A DNA stretch of 16,468 nucleotides from Funneliformis mosseae (taxonomy: Eukaryota > Glomeromycota > Glomeromycetes > Glomerales > Glomeraceae): contig CAJVPP010002072.1 of NCBI GenBank assembly GCA_910592005.1, forward strand, positions 1 to 16,468. Direction: 5' to 3'. Below are positions 1-9,117 of this stretch, piece by piece. Made by a program: the position numbers and the translations under genes. The number at the start of each line of letters is the position of its first letter. The first letter of the stretch is position 1. The notes beneath the pieces were generated by a model. It did not search any database. It was given only the letters and a program-made list of their open reading frames with translations, and had not been told where the DNA came from.

Positions 1-109
1 TTATTATAATTATAAAATAAAAATAAAGTATTATACATTATGTAGAATTTGTTAAATGTTATTATTATAAAAATGAATAATGAAAAATCATATATGCGAA
101 AGTTTTTTA

Positions 110-1894
110 TCACAAGTGTAAATCATTGACAAAGTTTTTGCTATTTTGCGATGGTACTCCAATATCTTTTGTTAATTTATCTAAAGTCTTTGTCTTTTCA
201 GTGTCTCTTGCTGAATAATTAACAGCAAATGCATGCTGAATAAATTTACACAGATGAGACATCGAACCTTAAGCCTGTAATTTATTCATATTAGTGGCAT
301 TTAACTATTGACTTAATACATGAGTTATCATAGACTCGTTCACAAAAGAGATAATTTCTTCTTTTTGTAATAGGCTCATTGTAGGCCTATAATTAATAAA
401 TATTATTAAATAAAAAATAAATAAAAAGAAAACAAATATACTAATAAGGTTCTTTTTCTTTGAAATCTTCAACCAAAATTTTGACACTATTGACTAATTT
501 ATTATGAAAGTCACTAAAGTATTTATTTGCTATTTAAAGCCATTCAATGCCTTCTGCTGAATTGAGTTTACATTTAAGAATTTGTTATATCAATTCTTCA
601 AAAGCACTCTTTAGCAGATTTTGAATGTGTAAAAATAGACATTTCAATTTTTCTAAAAAGTCATGGCAAGCTTTTGCATTATTCCCTTGATTTGACATTA
701 TATTCAATAACTCAGTTGAGATAGAATGCATAAGTCGTGACCCTTCTACAGCTGGAATTTGTATTGACAAATGCATGTTATTTGCCAGCTGTAAAACATT
801 AGGATTTATACATAACTACGAATAAAGCTGATAAATTATCATCTCGTTAAATAGAGAAGGAATATCCTCGTTAATTATGTTGGAATGATAAGATGTATCA
901 TTAAATGTATTATTAAGAATATTCATTATATTTGCTCTTGATCCTAAAGGTGACAGCCTCATAGGTTTTGAATATAATGCTTTGTTTGAGGGATCATAAT
1001 AATCAAGACTATTGTTCTTCTCTTTGAAGAAGTAAAATGGTCATCGTCTTGACTATTAATACCCAATGGAGATCTTGAATTTAGTCTTGAATTGATCTTG
1101 AAGAAATAAAATAGTTATTATCTTAACTATTAACACCTGATAGAGGTCTTAAATTTGATCTCAAAAGAATCTTTTCTTGACTATTAATATCTAATTGAGT
1201 TGAATTCAGTCTTGAAAGAACTCTTCTTGAAAATGTAAAGTCATCTTGACTATCAGTTTTTGATTTTAAAGCTGATTTCAGTTTAGAGAACAAGAATTCA
1301 TTTTGGTTATTAGCTCTCGAATCTAAAGATATCAGTCTAAAAATTATTTTTTTTAGAACTGACATTGATCTTCTATTTGTTTCTATTTCTAGAGTTAACA
1401 TTAGTCTAGTAGCTTCTTTTTCTAGAATTAGTATCAGTCTTGAAGGTGTAATAGCTTTATAAGCCTTATTACTATTCTCTTTTAAAATGTCATTATCGTC
1501 TCTATTGTTATCTTTATTTGGATTATTATTATCCTTGTTTGGAACATCATTGTCATCTTTGTTTGAACTATCACTATCGTTCAAAAATTCATCAATTATC
1601 TGTAGTTGTGAAGTAATAACTTTATTCCCTTTATAACTCTTATAACTTTATTCAGTTCCTTTAATAGTATTATTTTCATGATTATCTATAGCTTCAGTTT
1701 CTTGTACTTTCTTTTTGCAATCTCTCTTACTTATATTTTTTGTATTTTTGTTCTGTGAAACATCTGTATTAATTAAAAGATTGTTAAAGTTATCTAAAGG
1801 TGCTATTTCTTAATTATTGCGAGTTTTTTTAGTATTTGTACTAATTGTGTTTATTTTTAATCGCACGTTTCTTTGATTTTCTAGAAGGATTCAT
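110..1894 (-). pseudogene. Decayed gene of unknown function with a repeat-rich middle
   Basis: Reading the minus strand from an ATG at 1894 gives a basic start (MNPSRKSKKRAIKNK). After one frameshift a long coherent frame follows: a Lys/Asn/Asp-rich region with NKDNN repeats (about 1500-1580), an imperfect Ser/Arg/Leu/Asn repeat (about 1000-1460), then a more ordinary protein-like C-terminal half containing IQIPAVEGSRLMHSIS, KLNSAEGIEWL, MSLLQKEEIISF and KLTKDIGVPSQNSKNFV. The frame ends at TGA (110-112). About eight in-frame stops interrupt it and all are TAA or TAG. A likely 55-nt GT-AG intron lies at 387-441; the phase across it is not clean, so another frameshift is probable. I do not recognise the family. 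The basic start and low-complexity linker would fit a nuclear protein, but that is a guess. It is divergent from the transposase remnant at 2515 and could be an accessory gene of the same element. Existence as an old gene is fairly sure; function unknown. Confidence 0.55.
1000..1460 (-). repeat. Imperfect coding minisatellite (Ser/Arg/Asn, SQDD units)
   Basis: On the minus strand several related units follow each other. The clearest share the core SQDD or SQE, then Phe/Ser/Arg, then RLNS and a Gly/Asp-Ile/Val-Asn end: SQDDFTFSRRVLSRLNS, SQEKILLRSNLRPLSGVN, S*DNNYFISSRS, and after a frameshift RLNSRSPLGINSQDDDHF. Further upstream (about 1330-1450) shorter units of the type R-L-x-L-x-L-E recur. 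Units have drifted in length and frame. The SQ in neighbouring copies shows that the stop in the third unit replaced a Gln codon. Confidence 0.55.
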
Positions 1895-2514
1895 AGTTAT
1901 TTAATAAAAGCAAAGAGAAAAAAAATACATTTTAAATAAATTGCTTATATTTTTTATTATACAAAATTGTAACATAACATTAACCTTTTTATTTATCAAT
2001 TACTAAATTTGGTTAATAATGTATTCATATGAAAGTATATAATTTACTATCAAAATTAACTTTATTTTTCTTTTTACATAATCATTATTACTAAATTTGG
2101 TTAGAGATTTGATTTTTTTATTTATATAATTTATACAGTATAATATAGTTATTACTAAAGTTGGCATATTATTATGTAAAAATTGTTGATTGTAAAAAAA
2201 AGTAATTGTTATATGAGAATTTTTCATCTGTTTCAAAAGTTTAAAAAAAATATTTTTTTTTTCTTTACTTCAATTTTTTTTTAATTTTTTCTTTCTTATT
2301 TTCTGCGTAAGTGATTTTTACAAATGTTTTGCAATCATTTTACTTTATATAACTATCATGAAATTATATAAGATACCTACATAATATATTTGATGCATCT
2401 TTAGATAACAAAAAAGATACTAGAATAAATGGTAAATATTGTTTATATAATTTGTTTAATTTATTAATACAAAGCATTGAAATAGAACACTTCTTCATAT
2501 AATAAAAAGACACA
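1895..2514. other. AT-rich divergent intergenic spacer
   Basis: This stretch lies between the starts of two decayed genes that point away from each other. It is extremely AT-rich, with A and T homopolymer runs around 2240-2290. I see no coherent reading frame. ORFs here contain only AT-codon residues and look like chance. It holds three copies of a 17-bp motif, listed separately, and would have been the shared promoter region if the two genes belonged to one element. Confidence 0.5.
1999..2167. repeat. Three dispersed copies of a 17-bp motif
   Basis: ATTACTAAATTTGGTTA occurs exactly at 1999-2015 and 2087-2103. A third diverged copy, ATTACTAAAGTTGGCAT, is at 2151-2167. Start-to-start spacings are 88 and 64 bp. 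The copies are in the same orientation, inside the spacer between two divergent decayed genes. They could be transposase-binding subterminal repeats or promoter elements; the sequence alone does not decide. Confidence 0.5.
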
Positions 2515-5280
2515 TTAAATATCGAAATAGAATTAGATAATGAAGAAGTTATAGTACTAAATAAAAAAATTGACTATGTAGTATCAAATGAAGGAATTGA
2601 CGATGAATTATCAAATAAAGGAATCGATTATAAAGTGATTATGAGATGCTAATTGAAATCAAAACTGATTTTGAAGTATCTAATAATGATTATTTCGTTG
2701 AGAAAGAATTATCCGAAGATGAATTGTTTAACAAGGGATCTTATGAAGAATTATTTAATAATAGTGGTGATGATGATGAAAATTTTAGTGAAGATGAATT
2801 ATCTGATGGTTATGAAGAATCTAACAAGGATGAATTATCTAGTGATGATGATGACGATGAAGTACTGAACGAAGAAATGCTAGATAAAATCATTGATAAG
2901 GTATTAAGTGATGAACAAATACTTTATACCGATAGAGAGTTCATACTGTATTTTAAAAACATTACTGAAGCATTGATGTTTTGTTGGATTCAAAAACATA
3001 ATATATATAAGGATCAATTTAATGATTTATTTATCTTTATAATTATTAAATTAATTTGTTCTATTATTATACTCAATAGCTACCTGAGCTTACGATAAGC
3101 TTGTAGATATAATTCATCATTCATAGTTCAAAAGCAAAGATATTGTAACAAACATTTATCAGTTTAGAAAGTATTGACAAAGATTACCTTTGCTTTCTAT
3201 CAAATCATGCAAAATTCATATTTCAAACAAAAAAACCCCATCAACTTCCTGAGAAACTAAGGATATGTATTAGTTATTCATTACAGATATAATTTGACAT
3301 ACTCTCAATACTCATTCAATATTTGGCCAGATGTATTTTGGCCTAAATCAAATAGTTGAAAGAAATCTCAAATTCTGACATGGAAATTTATGGAAAGAAT
3401 CTCTATGATTTGGATGTGCATTTATTCGAATTAATAGAGATAATTAAATATTAATATTTCATATACAAATAACATTTATAATAATACTGAAACAATGACT
3501 AATTTATCAAATATTACTTTATTTTAAAACAATGGTAACAAAAACAATGGCTATTGTAAATATTATTTAATTTTTTAGCAACGTACAATTGTGAGGATTT
3601 CGTAGTTTATAGAAAAATAATGATAAGAATTGGTAGAATTTTAGTGATAGTGGAAATACATGGTGAGCTCAAAATAACAATTCAACGCATTTTAAGGTTT
3701 GATGAATTGTCAAATAAATTACAAAGTAATAATCGCAAAGAAAGGTCACATGTTGAAGTGTGACTGTTAGATCAAAAGATAGAAAATGCAATTATAACTA
3801 TCAAATTATATGAAATCGTCAAATATGCTACAGTTATTATACTTTACAACAAAGATACTAATAATAAAGTTTCTTCAATTATTATTTAAGAAATTCTTTA
3901 TAAATATCATGGTCGTTAGAAGTTAAGAAACATCACGTATTCTTATTGCCATCCTTCAGAATTTGCTCTATTAGAAGAATTGTCAACATATCTTCTGATG
4001 TATAAGCTATACATCGATATGTATTATAATGACTTCAAAACATTTTGTAATATCTATCATTCACTAGGTAGCATTTACGTTGAAATTAGAAACATGAAAT
4101 TTAAAGAGAGGAAGAAGCTCAAGAATCATTTTGTGCTCAGTTTTGTTCTATTTGGTGGCCACTTCAATAAATTCATTAGACCTTTTATTAATAAGATGAA
4201 GAAACTAGAAAAAGGAATAGTAATGGATGTATAAGAAAGTAAAAATCTCATCATTGCAAGTCTAAAAGACATAACTACAGACTTGCTTTAAGGAAACGAT
4301 TTAGCCAGAGTTAAGAGGCATAGTGCTATAAGAGAGTATCGAACTTGTAATGCAAAAAAAGATTCTTAGACTTCTGATGGTCTCGATTTATCATTTATTT
4401 CTTGTTATTATCATCTTACAGATAATCAATTTAAAGAAATTTCTGTAGTTTCAACGATAACGAAGTGTAATGAGCTTGTAACAAAATATGGGTTACGTAT
4501 TCAGCCACTAATACTTGACCAATTAAAAAGAGAGAGACATCTTCAGTCACCACAAGATGTCTATCATATTATGGTTGCAAAAGTATTACGATTTCTCAAA
4601 AGAACAATTGAAGCATTTTCACAAGAAAGAAAATCAGAATTCATCTTATTCTAGAAATTGTTCGAATATCTAAGAACGTGGCAAAAGCTGCCAATCCAAT
4701 ATCTCACATCGATAGCTTTATGATGTCAGATTGTTTACGTTTGATTATGATGTTACCATTTATTTTGAATAGGTTCTTAAAGTATAAACACTTCAAACAA
4801 TCTGAAATCGACAAGTTTTGAGCGCGAATAGGTGTTTCTCATAATGATTCAGCAGTGAAATTGTGGTTAAAATGTTGGATACTAATGGCGAAGATGATGG
4901 CAATAGTGTTCAAGCATTCTTTTATAAAAGAGGATTACATTAAGTTACGTAAATGTTTAGATAATGAAAGAACTTTATTTTCACAGGTAATTACAATCTT
5001 TATTTTATTAATGAATATAATCAAATAGTTACAAATCGTGCTAATTACTATTTTATTATCACTATTTTATTAATTTATAAAACATACAGGCATTCAAAGA
5101 TTTTGAGAATCTTTCGAATTTGCATGTTAATTATCATTTGGTACAATATGCTAGAAATTATGCGACATTGTTGAACACTGGTATCAGAACGAAAGAGATG
5201 GTCCATCAAATATTTAAAAATATTGTCTTACGAACAAATCGGAAAAACATAGATCTTGACATATTGAAATGCTGTTAAGC
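2515..5280 (+). pseudogene. Decayed DDE-type DNA transposase (tnp2/Plavaka-like)
   Basis: Frames on the plus strand chain into one broken protein. First comes an acidic Asp/Glu/Ser/Asn stretch (about 2515-2880). Next is VLSDEQILYTDREF and EALMFCWIQKHNI, then, after a probable intron with acceptor at 3079, DKLVDIIHH and QRLPLLSIKS. After an intron ending at 3578 come GELKITIQRILRFDEL, HPSEFALLEELSTYL, YKLYIDMYYNDFKTF, IYHSLGSIYVEIRN, LKNHFVLSFVLFGGHF, RHLQSPQDVYH and SFMMSDCLRL. A 103-nt intron (4987-5089, gtaatt...tacag) joins SQ to AFKDFENL, followed by TKEMVHQIFKNIV and RTNRKNIDLDIL. The order of Leu-Lys-Asn-His-Phe-Val-Leu, KRH, ERHLQSP and KEMVH-TNRKN blocks fits, from memory, the large tnp2/KDZ/Plavaka-like transposases common in Glomeromycotina. 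More than ten stops and several frameshifts make it non-functional. Family rank is tentative; that it is a dead transposase is fairly sure. Confidence 0.7.
4987..5089 (+). other. Intron inside the decayed transposase gene
   Basis: The donor GTAATT at 4987 and acceptor TACAG ending at 5089 flank AT-rich sequence with no coherent frame. Removing these 103 nt joins ...LFSQ to AFKDFENL in phase 0, restoring one continuous frame on either side. This supports eukaryotic origin and shows the gene was once spliced. Confidence 0.6.
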
Positions 5281-7145
5281 CTAAATACTATGTCGTTAGG
5301 ATAACAAAGCTTATTTGCTAACAAGGAGTTTAAATGGTAAACTATGAAAGAAATAAACACGAATTATTTAAGTTGAAAGGTCAGGTCGTCTTTATTGATG
5401 ATTTATGTTTTAAGGAAATAGATATTGATAAAGATATAGTTTTTATATTGTTAAGATTATACTTTATTAATTGTACGATTGAAACTTGTTAGTTTGTCAA
5501 GGCGACAATACAGGATATTTATATAAAATACAATTATAAGATAGAGATAATAAATATAATAGTGAAAGTAAATATAACTATGATAATAAATATAATAAAT
5601 AAAATAATGATAAACGTTATAATAATGAAAATGAATATCACAACGATAGCTGTGATAACAGTGAAATCAGTGAAAACAGTGATCATAATTTTCCTGGTGA
5701 TCATTAGTGACATTAGTTAGCGCAGTTATCTAGTTACGTGAACAGATTATCACTAACAACGAAGAGGTTATCATTCACAAAATAGTTATTCATGAAGTAA
5801 TCGAAGTAGAGAAGAATGTAGTCGAAGAAAAGAAGAGTCAACTTATCAGGGTTCAGATGCTAATAAAAATAATGATACTATTAATTCAATATTAAAACGA
5901 TTATAAAAGTGAATTAATAATATCACATACTCTTAAAATTTTGATCTTTTTTAGATATTGAAGCCCTAAGTAAAGTCATTAATATGCTTGTTAAAAAGGT
6001 TCACATCCTCAAAGCTTCTAGCTCGACCAGCTACCAACCTGAAAAAAAAATACTTTCAGTTCAATCAATGCTTCTTAGATATGTATTAATATTCCCAGAA
6101 CCCAAAGGTAGTTACCATTATTGTGCTTGAGTTATGCTTGAAGATATGGACAAATAACAAAATAAGTTGTTCTATATAAATATTAAATAATTATCTGTCT
6201 ATTGACAAAATTGTAAAGTTCTAATTTATTCTTTTTTTAAATTAAATTAAAGATGAAGTTGTCCAGATCCTTAATGGTCTTGATAATTCACTTCAACTGG
6301 ATCACACTAAAAAATGGATTGAGATCGCTGGGAATATTTCAAAACATATAATAAAAGTGATCAATAAGGTTATGGAGGGAAGGTTTTGGTATAAAGATGT
6401 AGAATTAAAATGAGTTTTGCAGCAATTATATCGACACCATTGTGAAAGTTGAAAAATAAATCAAAATCTAGATAAAGTAAAATTAGAAAAGAGACAAAAG
6501 GGATCAATTCTCGTAGAGGCGATATAAGTATAATATCCTCTGTATGACCTATTGGATAATAATTTCATTGCTAATATTTATTTATTCTATATAGAAAAAA
6601 GAATGGTGTCAGAAAGGACTATCGTATATATTCAATATAAATGATAATTCACTTGAAGAAATTAAACTATAATCTTTATCTCTTGATAAGTTTAAAAAAG
6701 ATTGTGAATCCCTAATTAAGAATGGAAGATACTATAGTAATGAGATTTTGAAACTGATGATAATCTCGTCAAAGAAGAAATTACGAAATTTATTCAACCT
6801 AAAAATAAAAAGGATACAGATAAATATATCCTTATATTTATGATAAACCATAGAGGTCGCGTCATGTAAGTATTGGATATTTTGAATTATATTTTTCATT
6901 ATTCCTTATTGAGTTATTAGATTTATTACTTCTTTTTATTTAAATAGGTTCATGATTTACTTCGAACAGCAGATAAAGTTGATAAGAAAATTAGTCATAT
7001 AAAGATTTCACGTCGCTGTTAATATGAAGATAGTAGATGGTGCAACAAATCTAAGCCACCGAAGGATGCTCTGAAGTGGACAATATTATATACATACATT
7101 TTCAAAAATGATTTTAATCAAGGTAGTGGTGTTACTGATAATTAA
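5281..7145 (+). pseudogene. Second decayed multi-exon gene downstream of the transposase
   Basis: Coherent plus-strand segments follow one another, separated by intron-like gaps. They are LKGQVVFIDDLCFKEI and FVKATIQDIYIKY (about 5330-5560), an Asn/Asp/Tyr-rich linker, then a Ser/Arg/Glu segment ending NNDTINSILKRL. An intron at about 5909-5954 (gtgaat...tttttag) leads into IEALSKVINMLVKKVHILKAS, which reads as a short coiled coil continuing the Leu spacing before the intron. Further on are QILNGLDNSLQLDHTKKW (after about 6252), FKKDCESLIKNGRYYS (after an intron ending 6594), and VHDLLRTADKVDKKISH with RWCNKSKPPKDALKW (after an intron at about 6866-6947, gtaagt...aaatag). Several stops and frameshifts break it. 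I do not recognise the product. It may be the 3' half of the transposase transcription unit or a separate accessory gene of the element. Confidence 0.5.
5530..5700 (+). repeat. Low-complexity Asn/Asp/Tyr-coding tract
   Basis: AT-rich near-repeats of the type ataataaatataa are followed by aacagtgaa/atcagtgaa units. In one frame this reads as DNKYN-like residues and then CDNSENSDHN. It lies between two better conserved segments of the decayed gene and looks like a disordered linker grown by slippage. Confidence 0.4.
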
Positions 7146-7408
7146 TAAATCAGTAAGAATAGTAGTATTACTAATTAGGATTTATGGTACAATAATGTAT
7201 TTTAATATATTAATTAGATATGTAATTTAAATAAATATACATGTTACTATATATGCTATATAATAAAGAATAATGTAAATTTCAGTTTTATTGATATCTA
7301 ATATTTGAGCGATACTTGTGACATAACATCTCAAATCAGTTAAATCATCAAATATCGCTAACTTATATATGCATGATTGGTTAATGATAATTTATGATAG
7401 TTTAAAAG

Positions 7409-7495
7409 TATAAATATCAAATCACATGTATGTAAGAGAGCTATTGAACATATATCAGAAATCTGATTCTTTACTGATTAAATTTGATATTTATA
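7409..7495. repeat. 14-bp inverted repeat enclosing the MITE-like left end
   Basis: TATAAATATCAAAT at 7409-7422 is matched in inverse orientation by ATTTGATATTTATA at 7482-7495. The pair brackets the left 26-bp end of the element at 7454. It could fold as a hairpin or be the trace of a nested or rearranged insertion. AT-rich composition makes chance matches easier, so confidence is moderate. Confidence 0.4.
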
Positions 7496-7627
7496 TTATA
7501 CAGTTTACTGGTAGTTTATTGGATTTGTCCAGAAATGCTACAAGAATCTGCGACCAATCAGAAATAAGTATCAGGACAGTGTCATAACAAAATTAATAAA
7601 TAATCAGTAAAGAATCAGGTTTCTGAT
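7454..7627. mobile_element. MITE-like element with 26-bp terminal inverted repeats
   Basis: The 26 bases at 7454-7479 (starting ATCAGAAATCTGATTC) match the reverse complement of 7602-7627 at 25 of 26 positions. They enclose 122 bp with no coding frame. Each arm also has a small internal palindrome near its outer end (ATCAGA..TCTGAT on the left, ATCAG....CTGAT on the right). I cannot see a convincing target-site duplication. Size and structure fit a non-autonomous miniature transposon or its remnant; a structured RNA or a chance foldback is possible. Confidence 0.5.
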
Positions 7628-8173
7628 TTTTTGTTGATATGCAGTCATTGGATTTGTGTAAGTCTCATTACTTTTCTGACAAAGGTAACTGATAAGATGT
7701 TAATCTTTTAGGTACTGAACTTACTTATTATATTAATAAAAGAGTATAATTAACCAAGTATAAAACTTATCCTTTACAAATCCTTTAAAATTATTATATT
7801 ATTTGTGACCTTTTGCATTTGTGTAATCCTTTTAATTATTGTAAGTGAATTTATTATATGATATTGTATTGATTAATTGTATTGACTTGGAGTCTCTGAA
7901 GCATAATCTCTGAAATATTTTTGAGTAATTCTTTGTGTTTATTTTGTATTTATTCCACATGTTTTTATATTGAGAATAATCTTTAACATTATTGTGAATT
8001 CTCACCTGTGATTCTTTAAATAATTATCTTAGTTTTATTTATCCTTTTGAGATTTTAATTGAAGCTATGAAACCATCATAACAGTAGAAATAAATTGGCT
8101 AAAATTACTAAATAAAAGATAAGATATTATAACAAATATTTAGTTAAATTAATATAAATACTAAATTCCTTAC

Positions 8174-8830
8174 CTTAAAGTTAATTCTTGAGAATTATAA
8201 TCTGTTTGATCTAATAATTCTTTATAGTATGTTTTCCTTCTAATAAAGCAAATTTGTATATTTTTTTCCTTGATATGTTCTAAATTCTTATAAGCAACAC
8301 CTAAAAATGGGTGACTTTTAAATTTTACATTTTTTCAGAATCTTTTAAAGAATATTGAATATTATTTAATTTAAAAATCTTCTTTGCTTTATCAGTTTCC
8401 ATCCAGCAACATTGTAAATTGTTGCTATTCCTGTTTCAGATCTTTTTAGATATTCTTTAAATTCAAAAAGTATTTAATAACCCAAATTTCAAGATTTAGT
8501 CTAAACACAGCTGTTATCTGATTCTATATAATAATTATAAAAAAAATTAATATAAATATAATTAGGAAATAATAATTACCTCAATGCCGATATCGGATAT
8601 AGTTTATCTTCATCACTCACATTTCATTCTATAAATTTATATTAAGGGTTTCCTATTGAATTATATAAAAATTTTATTTAAATAAATTTCGTGAATAACA
8701 TACCATTACTAAATTTGAATAAAGGAATCACTTTTAGCAATAAGAACCGTCATTTACCAATACCAATCAGAATCACTATGACCTCTGCTTGTTATTAGAG
8801 TATTCTTTTAATAAAAGCCCAAAACAAATG
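8174..8830 (-). pseudogene. Decayed three-exon (or longer) gene of unknown function
   Basis: On the minus strand, exon-like pieces with canonical splice sites line up. The first (8704 to about 8830) reads RGHSDSDWYW then MTVLIAKSDSFIQI. A 51-nt intron follows (8653-8703, gtatgt...caatag), then an exon at 8580-8652 with VSDEDKLYPISAL. A 56-nt intron (8524-8579, gtaatt...atatag) leads to an exon at 8174-8523 with FEFKEYLKRSETGIATIYN, GWKLIKQRRFLN and, in a shifted frame, HPFLGVAYKNLEHIKEKN and CFIRRKTYYKELLDQ, ending at a GTAAGG donor. Stops fall where Gln or Trp would fit (TAG, TGA), plus at least one frameshift. I do not recognise the family. Splice sites outlasting the reading frame suggest fairly recent decay. 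Confidence 0.5.
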
Positions 8831-8989
8831 ACCTTATAAAGCTTATGCCTTGATAGTATTTATTTTCTATTATGATGTGATTTTAAACGGCACAATTTCA
8901 TTTTTTTTGAAAAAATTATTATTTTGTCATTTATTTAATTATTTTTATTATTTTAACGTTGAAATGCTTTTTGTTTTATTTAATACATA

Positions 8990-9103
8990 CCATTGGATCA
9001 AAATTTCATCAACATTGTCGCTAGAGCTATTAGAAATGATTTTATTTATGATGGTATTAAAACAAAAGGAATACAAAGTGTTAAAATAAGAAAGAACGAA
9101 AGT
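8990..9103 (+). pseudogene. Fragment resembling ATP synthase epsilon subunit
   Basis: One plus frame reads FINIVARAIRND (from 9005), then KTKGIQSVKIRKNES (ending 9103), before running into a 15-T tract. The order INIVARAIRN ... VKI..K-E matches, by eye, the pattern of the short mitochondrial F1 epsilon subunit, which has an aromatic-xx-I/A-ARAVR helix followed by a VKI/VKF stretch. The normal N-terminus with its Trp and Gly-Leu-Ser-Tyr start is not visible upstream, and the C-terminal Trp-Glu-Asn-Gly-Lys tail of fungal versions is absent. It could be a pseudogene copy or a chance match in a short frame. The alternative ORF in another frame here is rich in Phe/Leu/Tyr from AT codons and looks spurious. 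Confidence 0.3.
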
Positions 9104-9117
9104 TTTTTTTTTTTTTT
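9103..9117 (+). repeat. Run of 15 T
   Basis: An uninterrupted T tract lies about 300 bp upstream of the large CDS. It may be nucleosome-excluding promoter sequence or a retro-transposition poly(A) tail on the opposite strand. Either reading is inference. Confidence 0.5.

Larger units (their letters stand above)
7146..8173. other. AT-rich region without a supportable gene
   Basis: I see no reading frame with protein-like composition on either strand. The exception is a possible short extra exon of the minus-strand pseudogene at about 8040-8100, reading FYCYDGFIASIKISKG after a TTTTAG acceptor. The rest is AT-rich sequence containing the inverted-repeat element at 7454-7627 and a second 14-bp inverted repeat nested around it. 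Confidence 0.4.

Noticed and set aside
305..487. Minus-strand ORF of 60 aa with a hydrophobic middle that looks like a membrane helix
   Set aside because: The Phe/Ile stretch is the translation of a probable intron at 387-441. The flanks belong to the decayed gene in different frames.
2003..2236. Minus-strand ORF of 77 aa
   Set aside because: Composition is only what AT-rich DNA gives (Ile, Asn, Lys, Tyr, Phe). It covers the repeat-bearing spacer and has no protein-like pattern.
2653..2868. Plus-strand ORF of 71 aa rich in Met, Leu and Lys
   Set aside because: It is the out-of-frame shadow of the acidic Asp/Glu stretch of the transposase relic.
8850..9089. Plus-strand ORF of 79 aa, hydrophobic
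   Set aside because: It starts at TTG and its composition follows AT-rich codons. Another frame across the same bases gives the more meaningful ATP-synthase-like match.
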